In this document: one piece after another, positions 18,598-26,190 of the stretch
Layout: each line of letters starts with the position of its first letter
Numbering within the stretch: position 1 is the first letter of the stretch
NCBI RefSeq assembly: GCF_049532965.1
Contig: NZ_CP186694.1
Location: forward strand, 310,001-374,000
Reading direction: 5' to 3'
Source: Roseateles sp049532965
Lineage (GTDB): Bacteria > Pseudomonadota > Gammaproteobacteria > Burkholderiales > Burkholderiaceae_C
Length of the DNA stretch: 64,000 nucleotides
Translations under genes and position numbers: made by a program
The notes under the pieces: model-generated
Database searches by the model: none
Told to the model about the DNA's origin: nothing
What the model saw: the letters and a program-made list of their open reading frames with translations, nothing else

Positions 18598-19841
18598 AGC
18601 GGGGCCTCCTCGCCTTCGGTCTGCGCCGCGCTCGCGCGCGCGCCGCCGGCCAGGGACAGTTGCGGTCGCGTGACCCGATAACGCGCCAGCGCGGCCGCGC
18701 CGGCCGCGACCGCATCGGCGCCGAAGCGCGAGGTCCGTACCGGCGTCGGCGCCAGGCCGGCCGCTCCGGCGTATTCGCCGAACGTCGTCAGCGCCGGATC
18801 GAGGAAGGCATCGCCGAGCTCGACGACGCTGCCGCCGAGCACGATGCAGGCGGGGTCGTAGGCGGTGGCCAGGTTCTGGAGCAGCACGCCGAGGTAGCGG
18901 CCGGCGGATTCGACGGCCTTGGCGGTCTTGCGGTCGCCGTCGACCAGGCGGCCGCGGATGTCGGGCAGCGAATGCGGGCCGAGCTCGGCGGGCTCATCGG
19001 GGCGCAGCATCGCGCGCATGCCGATCAGCGCTTCGGCGCAGCCGCGGCGGCCGCAGGAGCACAGCGGGCCGTCGATCTGCAGCACCATGTGGCCGATCTC
19101 GCCGGCGAAGCCGCGGGCACCGGTCAGCAGCCGGTCGCCGACGATCACGCCCGCGCCCACGCCCTGGTTGATCGACACGTACAGCAGCGGATCGGCCGGC
19201 GCGCCGGCGTTGAATTCCATCTCGCCGAGCGCGGCGACGTCGGCTTCGTTCTGCAGGTACAGCGGGATGCCGGCGAGCGGGCCGCCGTCCAGCTTCTCGG
19301 CCAGCAGCTGTCCCACCGCGAGGTCGTGCCAGCCGAGGTTGGGCGCGAAGTTCAGCACCCCGCGTTCTTCGTCGACACCGCCAGGCAGGCCCACGCCAAT
19401 GCCGATGATCTGTTGCGACGGGTCGAGCTGCGCGCGCACCTTCTGCAGCACGGTGGCCAGCACGCCGATGCAGGCCTTGGCGCTGCGGCTGGCGCCGTAG
19501 GCGGAGACCGCGCGGGCTCGCACCTCGCCGGTCAAGGACGTCGCGACCACGCGCACGCCGTCGATGCCGACTTCCGCGCCGAGCAGCAGCAGCTGCTCGG
19601 GATTGATGAACAACGGGGTAGGGCGGCGGCCGAGATCGCCGGTGGCGACGACGCTGCTCTCCATCAGCCAGCCCTCGGCGATCAGCTCGCGCACGAGGCT
19701 GGTGATGGTCGACTTGGTCAGCCCCACCTCGACGGCCAGGTCGGCGCGGGACAGGCCGGGATGCGCGCACAGATGCCGGACCAGTGCCATCCGGTTGATG
19801 GACTTCAAGAGCTGCTGACCGCCGCTCACGTCGGGTTGCAT
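18594..19841 (-). CDS. xylR: ROK-family xylose repressor
   Basis: The product is 415 residues. A winged helix-turn-helix (residues about 28-58, LSRADLAVEVGLTKSTITSL) precedes a ROK domain with the zinc-binding motif CSCGRRGCAEAL. It is expected to repress xylose genes until D-xylose binds. The ATG is set by AGGAGA 8 bases upstream, which rejects the open frame further upstream. A perfect inverted repeat lies 62 bases before the start, and a near copy precedes the GH43 operon, so autoregulation and control of the hemicellulase operon are likely. Confidence 0.9.
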   Translation of the reverse strand: MQPDVSGGQQLLKSINRMALVRHLCAHPGLSRADLAVEVGLTKSTITSLVRELIAEGWLMESSVVATGDLGRRPTPLFINPEQLLLLGAEVGIDGVRVVATSLTGEVRARAVSAYGASRSAKACIGVLATVLQKVRAQLDPSQQIIGIGVGLPGGVDEERGVLNFAPNLGWHDLAVGQLLAEKLDGGPLAGIPLYLQNEADVAALGEMEFNAGAPADPLLYVSINQGVGAGVIVGDRLLTGARGFAGEIGHMVLQIDGPLCSCGRRGCAEALIGMRAMLRPDEPAELGPHSLPDIRGRLVDGDRKTAKAVESAGRYLGVLLQNLATAYDPACIVLGGSVVELGDAFLDPALTTFGEYAGAAGLAPTPVRTSRFGADAVAAGAAALARYRVTRPQLSLAGGARASAAQTEGEEAPL

Positions 19842-19903
19842 GCGCGTTGTCTCCTGCTGTGTTCTTCTTCCTGGTCCGCGCCATTGCGCGTCCATGGATC
19901 TCA

Positions 19904-19928
19904 TATTAGTTGGGGCGCCGAACTAATA
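19904..19928 (-). promoter_or_regulatory. XylR operator upstream of xylR-xylB-xylA
   Basis: A perfect inverted repeat, TATTAGTT-N9-AACTAATA, sits 62 bases upstream of the xylR ATG. On the minus strand its distal half runs into TAATAT, a candidate -10 box, so bound repressor would block RNA polymerase. The half-site resembles those of other ROK XylR repressors (TTAGTT arms). Confidence 0.75.
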
Positions 19929-19985
19929 AATAGGAGGAAAACACCTAGGGCGCGAGAAACACCCGTCGCATTCACTTCCCTAAAT

Positions 19986-20340
19986 TGCCACGGTGAAGCC
20001 CTTCGACGAGCCCCCTCACCCTCGCCCTCTCCCCCTTCGGGGGCGAGGGGATGACCGGGGCGGCTCCGTCGATGGAGAGGGATGACCGTGGCGGCTCCGT
20101 CCTGCGGACCTCTTGCTCCCTCTCCCGCAAGCGGGAGAGGGAGCAAGGACGGCTCGAGTACTCCCTCTCCCGCGGGGCGGGAGAGGGCAGGGGTGAGGGT
20201 GGGAGGGTGGCAGGGCTCGGTCCAGGGATGCCGCTGGCGACAGAGCCCGAAGACCCTCACCCCCACCCTCTCCCGCAAGCGGGAGAGGGAGAAAGGAAAG
20301 CTCGAGTACTCCCTGTCCCGCGGGGCGGGAGAGGGAGTGC
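19986..20340. repeat. REP-like stem-loop cluster between gguB and xylR
   Basis: The 420-base gap holds no gene. It contains repeated hairpins with arms CCCTCTCCCGC / GCGGGAGAGGG (loops AA or GGG), CTCACCC(C/T)... motifs in both orientations, and a tandem partial copy of the unit GATGACCG(G/T)GGCGGCTCCGTC. The first ~150 bases are nearly identical to 53943-54056. The cluster lies between the gguB stop and the xylR promoter, which transcribes away from it. Confidence 0.85.
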
Positions 20341-20349
20341 TGGATGCGC

Positions 20350-21570
20350 TTACTTGCGCTTGTTGTAGACGTCGACGAAGACCGCCGCGAGCAGCACCAG
20401 GCCCTTGATGACCTGCTGGTAGTCGATGCCCACGCCGAGGATGGACATGCCGTTGTTCATCACGCCCATCACGAAGGCGCCGATGACCGCGCCCATGATC
20501 TTGCCGACCCCGCCCGACGCCGACGCGCCGCCGACGAAGCAGGCGGCGATCACGTCCAGTTCGAAGCCCAGGCCCGCCTTGGGCGTCGCGGTGTTGAGGC
20601 GCGCGGCGAAGATCAGGCCCGCCAGCGCCGCCAGCGCGCCCATGTTCACGAAGGTCAGGAACGCGATGCGCTGCGTGCGCACGCCCGACAGCCGGGCGGC
20701 CTTCTCGTTGCCGCCCACCGCGTAGACGCGGCGTCCCAGCGTTGTGCGTCCCGCGACGAAGTCATAGAGCAGCGTCAACGCCACCATCACCACCATCACC
20801 GTCGGCAAGCCCTTGTAGGAGGCCATCAGCCAGCTCATCGCCAGGATTGCGCCGGCAAGCAGCGCTTGCCGCATCCAGAAGATCGGCGCCGGCTCCGTCT
20901 CCATGCCATGCTGCAACGCAGCGGCGCGATGCCGCCAGGCCACCACCACCGAGACCGCCGTCAGCAGCAGGCCCAGGCCCAGCGTCGTCGGCCGCGGATC
21001 CTCCTGGCCGAACAGCTCGGGCAGGAAGCCGGCGCTCAGCGCCTGGAAGCTGTCGGGGAACGGACCGAGCGACTGGCCCTGCAGCAGCGCCAGCGCCAGG
21101 CCCTTGAAGACCAGCATGCCCGCCAGCGTCACGATGAAGGACGGGATGCCCAGATAGGCGACGAACCAGCCCTGCGCACCGCCGATCGCCGCACCCACCA
21201 GCAGGCAGACCAGGCCGGCCGGCAGCGCCGCCCATTCGTACTGCACCATCAGCACCGCCGCCAGCGCGCCGATGAAGCCGCACACCGAGCCCACCGACAG
21301 GTCGATGTGGCCGGCCACGATCACCAGCAGCATGCCCAGCGCCATGATGACGATGTAGCTGTTCTGCAGTACCAGGTTGGTGACGTTGAGCGGCTCCAGC
21401 AGCGTGCCGTCGGTCAGCACCTCGAACAGCGCCATGATGGCGACCAGCGACAGCAACATGCCGTAGTCGCGCAGGTGGCGCTTGAGGAAGTGGCCGATGC
21501 CGGCGGCCCCCGGGGGCGGGGAAGAAGGGCGGGCGGGCGGCGTGACGCTCGCGGCGATCGGTTCAGACAT
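20350..21570 (-). CDS. gguB: Monosaccharide ABC transporter permease (GguB type)
   Basis: The product is 406 residues, a multi-pass inner-membrane permease of the sugar CUT2 group. It matches the ChvE-associated GguB/MmsB form: RDYGMLLSLVAIMALFEV at the N-terminus, GHIDLSVGSVCGF in the centre and GVGIDYQQVIKGLVLLAAV near the C-terminus. It partners GguA and ChvE to import xylose, glucose, galactose or arabinose-like sugars. It overlaps gguA by 8 bases. It is the last gene of the operon, followed by the stem-loop cluster. Confidence 0.92.
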   Translation of the reverse strand: MSEPIAASVTPPARPSSPPPGAAGIGHFLKRHLRDYGMLLSLVAIMALFEVLTDGTLLEPLNVTNLVLQNSYIVIMALGMLLVIVAGHIDLSVGSVCGFIGALAAVLMVQYEWAALPAGLVCLLVGAAIGGAQGWFVAYLGIPSFIVTLAGMLVFKGLALALLQGQSLGPFPDSFQALSAGFLPELFGQEDPRPTTLGLGLLLTAVSVVVAWRHRAAALQHGMETEPAPIFWMRQALLAGAILAMSWLMASYKGLPTVMVVMVALTLLYDFVAGRTTLGRRVYAVGGNEKAARLSGVRTQRIAFLTFVNMGALAALAGLIFAARLNTATPKAGLGFELDVIAACFVGGASASGGVGKIMGAVIGAFVMGVMNNGMSILGVGIDYQQVIKGLVLLAAVFVDVYNKRK

Positions 21571-23143
21571 ACGCGGTCTCTCCGGCGCCCACGATGGCGC
21601 CCATGATCATTTCCTGGGTGGTGCCGGCGGCGGGAAACTCCGCCACCAGGCGACCTTCGTTCATCACGTACAGGCGGTCGCACAGGCCCAGCAGCTCGGG
21701 CATCTCGGACGAGATCAGCAGGATGCCGCAGCCCTGCTCGGCCAGGCCGGCGATCAGGCTGTAGATCTCGAACTTGGCGCCGACATCGATGCCGCGGGTC
21801 GGCTCATCGAGGATCAGCAGCCGCGGCTGCGAGAACAGCCACTTCGCGAGCACCACCTTCTGCTGGTTGCCGCCCGACAGGTGCACGACGCTCTGGTCCA
21901 CGCCGGCGCAGCGCGTGGCCAGCCGGCGCCGGTAATCCTGCGCCACCTGGTGCTCGCGCGCGTCGTCGAGGACGCCGGCGCGCGACACCTCGCGCAGGTT
22001 GGCCAGCGTCGTGTTGACGGCGATCGACTCGTCCAGCAACAGGCCGAGCGACTTGCGGTCCTCCGTCACATAGGCCAGGCCCGCGGCGATCGCCTTGGGC
22101 ACCGTGGACACGTCGATTTCGCGGCCGTCCATCCAGGCGCTGCCGCTGATGCGGCGGCCGTAGCTGCGGCCGAAGACGCTCATCGCCAGCTCGGTCCGGC
22201 CGGCGCCCATCAGGCCCGCGATGCCGACGATCTCGCCCCGGCGCACCGACAGGTTCACGCCCTTGACGACCTCGCGGCCCGTCTGCACCGGATGCTGGGC
22301 GCGCCAGTCGCGGAGCTCGAACAGCACGTCGCCGATCTTGGGCGTGCGGCGCGGATAGCGGTCGGCCATGTCGCGTCCGACCATCGCCTGGATGATGCGG
22401 GCCTCGCTCAGCGGCTCGGCGCCGCAGTCCACGCTGAGGATGGAGCGGCCGTCGCGCAGCACCGTCAGGCCGTCGGCCACGCGCGTGACCTCCTTGAGCT
22501 TGTGCGAGATCAGGATGCAGGCGATGCCCTGCGCCTGCAGCTCCAGCAGCAGCGCGAGCAGCGCGTCGCTGTCGGCCTCGTTGAGGCTGGAGGTCGGCTC
22601 GTCCAGGATCAGCAGCCGCACCTGCTTGGCCAGCGCCTTGGCGATCTCCACCAGTTGTTGCTGGCCGACGCCGAGCTCGCCGACCAGCGTGTCCGGCGAG
22701 GCACGCAGCCCCACCCGCGCCAGCAGCTCCACCGCGCGCCGGTGCATCGCCACGCGGTCGATGACGCCCAGGCGCGACGGCTCGTGGCAGAGGAACAGGT
22801 TCTCCGCGATCGAGAGCTGCGGCACCAGCGCCAGCTCCTGGTGAATGATGATGATGCCGAGCCGCTCGCTGTCGGCGATGCCGGCGAAACGGCGCACCTC
22901 GCCGTCGAAGCACAGCTCGCCGCCGTAGTCGCCACCGTGGTCGGGATGGGGGTAGACGCCCGACACCACCTTCATCAGCGTCGACTTGCCGGCGCCGTTC
23001 TCGCCGCACAGCGCGTGGATCTCGCCGGCGCGCACGGACAGCCGCACGTCCTCCAGGGCCGCGACGCCGTGGAAGCGCTTGGTGATGCCGCGCAGCTCCA
23101 GCAGCGGGCCGGAGCCCGCGCCGTTCTGAGGAATCGCGTTCAT
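21563..23143 (-). CDS. gguA: Monosaccharide ABC transporter ATPase (GguA type)
   Basis: The product is 526 residues with two fused ABC domains, as usual for sugar CUT2 importers. The first has Walker A GENGAGKSTLMKV and LILDEPTSSL. The second has the degenerate loop GLMGAGRTEL, signature LSGGNQQKV and LILDEPTRGIDVGAK. It energises transport through GguB with ChvE as binding protein. It starts 19 bases after chvE and overlaps gguB. Confidence 0.94.
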   Translation of the reverse strand: MNAIPQNGAGSGPLLELRGITKRFHGVAALEDVRLSVRAGEIHALCGENGAGKSTLMKVVSGVYPHPDHGGDYGGELCFDGEVRRFAGIADSERLGIIIIHQELALVPQLSIAENLFLCHEPSRLGVIDRVAMHRRAVELLARVGLRASPDTLVGELGVGQQQLVEIAKALAKQVRLLILDEPTSSLNEADSDALLALLLELQAQGIACILISHKLKEVTRVADGLTVLRDGRSILSVDCGAEPLSEARIIQAMVGRDMADRYPRRTPKIGDVLFELRDWRAQHPVQTGREVVKGVNLSVRRGEIVGIAGLMGAGRTELAMSVFGRSYGRRISGSAWMDGREIDVSTVPKAIAAGLAYVTEDRKSLGLLLDESIAVNTTLANLREVSRAGVLDDAREHQVAQDYRRRLATRCAGVDQSVVHLSGGNQQKVVLAKWLFSQPRLLILDEPTRGIDVGAKFEIYSLIAGLAEQGCGILLISSEMPELLGLCDRLYVMNEGRLVAEFPAAGTTQEMIMGAIVGAGETAYV

Positions 23144-23162
23144 GACTGCAGGCCCGTGCGGA

Positions 23163-24257
23163 TCAACGCAGCTGCGTTTCCTTGTAGTAGCCGCTGTCGA
23201 CGAGGACCGGCTTCACGTTGCTCGCGTCGACCGAGACCGGCTTGAGCAGCACGCTGGGCACGACCTTCACGCCGTTGTTGTAGGTCTTGGTGTCGTTGAT
23301 CGCGGACGGCGTCTTGCCGGCCAGCATCTCGTCGCTGACGGTGGCGGCCGCCTGCGCGAGCTGGCGCGTGTCCTTGAAGACGGTGCTGGCCTGCTCATGC
23401 TTGAGGATGGACTTGATCGACGGCAGTTCCGCATCCTGGCCGGAGACGACCGGGCAGGGCAGCTTGGCGGTGCAGTAGCCGGCGCCCTTGAGCGAGGACA
23501 GGATGCCCAGGCTGATGCCGTCATACGGCGACAGCACCGCATGCAGCCGCTCCTTGCCGTAGAAGGCCGACAGCAGGTTGTCCATGCGGGCCTGCGCCGT
23601 GGCGGCGTCCCAGCGCAGCGTGCCGACCTTGCCGATGCCGAACTGCTTGCTGCGCACCACCAGCTTGCCGCTGTCGATGTAGGGCTTGAGCACCGACATC
23701 GCGCCGTCGTAGAAGAAGGTGGCGTTGTTGTCGTCGGGCGAGCCGCCGAACAGCTCGATGTTGAACGGGCCCTTGCCCTGCGCCAGGCCCAGCTTGTCGA
23801 CCAGGCTCTGGCCCTGCATCACGCCGACCTGGAAGTTGTCGAAGGTGACGTAGTAGTCGACGTTCTTCGTGCCCTTGATGAGCCGGTCGTATGCGACGAC
23901 CTTGATGCCGCGGTCCGCGGCCTTCTGCAGCACCGGCGACAGCGCCGAGCCGTCGATCGACGCGATCACCAGCACCTTCACCTTGCGGGTGATCAGGTTC
24001 TCGATCTGCGCGAGCTGGTTGGGGATGTCGTCCTCGGCGTACTGCAGGTCGACCTTGTAGCCCTTGGCCTGGAAGGCCTTGACCATGTTGTCGCCATCGG
24101 CGATCCAGCGGGCCGAGCTCTTCGTCGGCATCGCGATGCCGATCAGCCCCTTGTCCTCGGCGCGTGCGGCCCCGGACAGCAGGCCCAGCGTGGCGCCGCC
24201 AGCGATCAGCAGCGTCTTGACGATCGAGGCGCGACGGTTCAAACCTGTATGAAACAT
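23163..24257 (-). CDS. chvE: ChvE-like periplasmic sugar-binding protein
   Basis: The product is 364 residues with a signal peptide (cleavage near ARA-ED). The mature part strongly resembles Agrobacterium ChvE, with GIAMPTKSSARWI, YAEDDIPNQLAQIENLI, TFDNFQVGVMQ and FNIELFGGSPDDNNA. ChvE binds several aldoses and, in Agrobacterium, also passes sugar signals to VirA. Here the gene order chvE-gguA-gguB is the transport set. AGGAGA 8 bases upstream fixes the ATG. A separate promoter may lie in the 124-base gap after GH9. Calling it XylF would be less accurate than ChvE. Confidence 0.94.
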   Translation of the reverse strand: MFHTGLNRRASIVKTLLIAGGATLGLLSGAARAEDKGLIGIAMPTKSSARWIADGDNMVKAFQAKGYKVDLQYAEDDIPNQLAQIENLITRKVKVLVIASIDGSALSPVLQKAADRGIKVVAYDRLIKGTKNVDYYVTFDNFQVGVMQGQSLVDKLGLAQGKGPFNIELFGGSPDDNNATFFYDGAMSVLKPYIDSGKLVVRSKQFGIGKVGTLRWDAATAQARMDNLLSAFYGKERLHAVLSPYDGISLGILSSLKGAGYCTAKLPCPVVSGQDAELPSIKSILKHEQASTVFKDTRQLAQAAATVSDEMLAGKTPSAINDTKTYNNGVKVVPSVLLKPVSVDASNVKPVLVDSGYYKETQLR

Positions 24258-24291
24258 TGTTGTCTCCTGAATGATTTATGAACGCGGGCCG

Positions 24292-24320
24292 TTTGTACTG
24301 CGACACGGCGCGGTTGTCGA
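24292..24320 (-). promoter_or_regulatory. Candidate sigma-70 promoter for chvE-gguAB
   Basis: On the minus strand TCGACA is followed after exactly 17 bases by TACAAA, giving a predicted transcript start about 28 bases before the chvE ATG. It would let the transporter be expressed apart from the GH43-GH39-GH31-GH9 genes upstream. Confidence 0.4.
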
Positions 24321-24381
24321 TCTCAGTTTGGGTATCGGTGGTGGGTGGGCAGTTATCGGGATCGTGACGAAACGTCAGCGT

Positions 24382-26190
24382 TCATCGGCGGCCTTCGCCG
24401 CCAAGGGCCGCGGATACGTAGACGAGCGGCGCGTTCCAGTTGATCGCGACCTCGTTGCTGGCGTAGCTGCAGAAGTGGTCGAGGAAGGACAGCGCGGGCA
24501 GCGGCGAGGGGTAGGGCACCGGGCAACCCTTGAGGTCCTGCTGGCCCGCGTTGGCGCCGCCGACGACGAAGCCCGGCACCGGCGCTTCGACGCGATCGGC
24601 CTCCGACGGCCGGTGATGCGGATGCATCGGCGAGCGCGTGCCGAAGCCCGTCACCATCGACATGCCGATCGGGTTGCGGCCCATCACGTAGTCCAGCAGC
24701 GCCTGCGCGGCCTGTCGGTAGGCGCTGGCCTGGCCGGGCCGCACGGCCTCGAGCCGGTCGGCATGAAGCAGCACCATGGCCTCGTTCAGCGCGTTCGAAT
24801 TGCTGCCCCAGTTGAAGTCCTTCTCGTCGAGCGCGACGCCCCATGCCGAGGCCTTGCCCTTGGCCACGAGCGCATCGGCCAGGTCGCGGATGCGGCGCTC
24901 GATCAGCGCGCGGTCGGCCGCAGGGCTCAGGCGCTCGCGGTGCGTCGCGAGCGACATCCAGGCCAGTCCCCGCACGTCGCCCCAGGAGGGCACCGTCATC
25001 GTGGTCCGCGCGGGCTTCATCGCGGCGTAGAACGCGTCGTCACCGGTGGCGATGTACAGCTCCGCGGCGGCCCATGCGAACTCGTCGTCCAGTGTCGGGT
25101 CGCCGTAGTCGCCGGTGTGGATGTCCGGCGGCTGGCGGTAGATCGCGTCGGGATGCGCCTGGGCCCAGTCCCAGGCGGCACGCGCGGCGGCCAGCATGCG
25201 CGCGGACAGGCCGGGGCGCTGCTTCTCGAAGTCCTTGAACACGCGGCTGCCGACGGCTATCACCGCGGCGAAGTCCAGCGCCGCCGCGGTGCTCTTCTGC
25301 ACGACGACGCGATCGCCGGAGCGGGTCGCCACGTCGGGCATCACGACGCCGTCGAAGCTGGGATTGGTCAGCTTGTGATAGACGCCGCCGTCGTCCGGAT
25401 CCTGCATGGTCAGCATCCAGTCGAGGTTCCAGAGCGCCTCGTTGAGCAGGTCGGGCAGGCCGTTGCCGCTCTCGGGCAGGCCGACCTTCAGCGCGCCCAG
25501 GCGATCGGGCATCTGCTCATAGGCGGCCAGCAGCGTGTAGACGGTGATGCCGGAGTTGACGATGTACTTGTTGTAGTCGCCGGCGTCGTACCAGCCCTTG
25601 GGGCTGCTGATGACGTCGCCGGCCTTGCGCTTCGGTCCGGCGGCGGATGCGTGGATCAGCACCCGCGTGTCCGGATGCCCGGCCGGCCGCGCGAAGGGGC
25701 CGGCCAGTTCCGGCGTCAAGGCGATGCCGGCGCGGTTGAAGTAGAACGCGCGGATGGCGCCGGCGGTCAGCGGGTCGTAGGCGCCGACGCCGATCGTGAA
25801 CGGATCCGAATCGGGCAGGCCCGCGACCCGCACGCGGTAGGTGCCGGGTGTCGTCAGCGCTGTGAAGTCGGCGATCCGGACCTTGCTCTGCGCGGGCTTC
25901 CACAGCGCGGCGGGACCGAGCTTGCCGGTCCACACCGCCTGGCCGGTGCGGGCGTCGACCAGCTGGAACTGCTGGGCCGTGCCGGCGGGCACGGTGGCCC
26001 GCTTCGCGGCGGCCGGCAGGTAGCCGATCTGGTTGACCTGGATGCGCGATGCCACCGCGGCCGTCGGTGCGTTCATCGATGCGGCCGCCGAGGGCGCGGC
26101 CGTGATGTCGCCTCCCTGCGCGTAGGCGGCGGTTGCACCCATGGCGGCGATCGCCAGGCCCGTCAGCACGGCCAAGGTCCGGTATCGCAT
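24382..26190 (-). CDS. Secreted GH9 endoglucanase
   Basis: The product is 602 residues: a signal peptide (AYA-QG), an N-terminal immunoglobulin-like cellulase domain (about 48-135, IQVNQIGYLP) and a GH9 (alpha/alpha)6 domain. Catalytic D202/D205 are in KGWYDAGDYNKY, the histidine region is GFGTRSPMHPHHR, and the acid E580 is in NEVAINWNAPLVY. It is an inverting beta-1,4-glucanase acting on cellulose or on glucan/xyloglucan. The ATG overlaps the GH31 stop by one base (TGATG), so the two are coupled. Confidence 0.92.
   Translation of the reverse strand: MRYRTLAVLTGLAIAAMGATAAYAQGGDITAAPSAAASMNAPTAAVASRIQVNQIGYLPAAAKRATVPAGTAQQFQLVDARTGQAVWTGKLGPAALWKPAQSKVRIADFTALTTPGTYRVRVAGLPDSDPFTIGVGAYDPLTAGAIRAFYFNRAGIALTPELAGPFARPAGHPDTRVLIHASAAGPKRKAGDVISSPKGWYDAGDYNKYIVNSGITVYTLLAAYEQMPDRLGALKVGLPESGNGLPDLLNEALWNLDWMLTMQDPDDGGVYHKLTNPSFDGVVMPDVATRSGDRVVVQKSTAAALDFAAVIAVGSRVFKDFEKQRPGLSARMLAAARAAWDWAQAHPDAIYRQPPDIHTGDYGDPTLDDEFAWAAAELYIATGDDAFYAAMKPARTTMTVPSWGDVRGLAWMSLATHRERLSPAADRALIERRIRDLADALVAKGKASAWGVALDEKDFNWGSNSNALNEAMVLLHADRLEAVRPGQASAYRQAAQALLDYVMGRNPIGMSMVTGFGTRSPMHPHHRPSEADRVEAPVPGFVVGGANAGQQDLKGCPVPYPSPLPALSFLDHFCSYASNEVAINWNAPLVYVSAALGGEGRR

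Noticed and set aside
18594..19904. Longer xylR start at 19904
   Set aside because: The extension has no ribosome-binding site and would run into the operator; the ATG at 19841 has AGGAGA at proper distance.
20100..20340. Possible CRISPR array from repeated 24-base units
   Set aside because: Units are palindromic hairpins with irregular spacing and no unique spacers; no cas genes are near.
23163..24257. Annotation as XylF
   Set aside because: Motifs match ChvE (KSSARWI, YAEDDIPNQLAQIENLI, FGGSPDDNNA) and the order chvE-gguA-gguB, rather than the XylFGH set.
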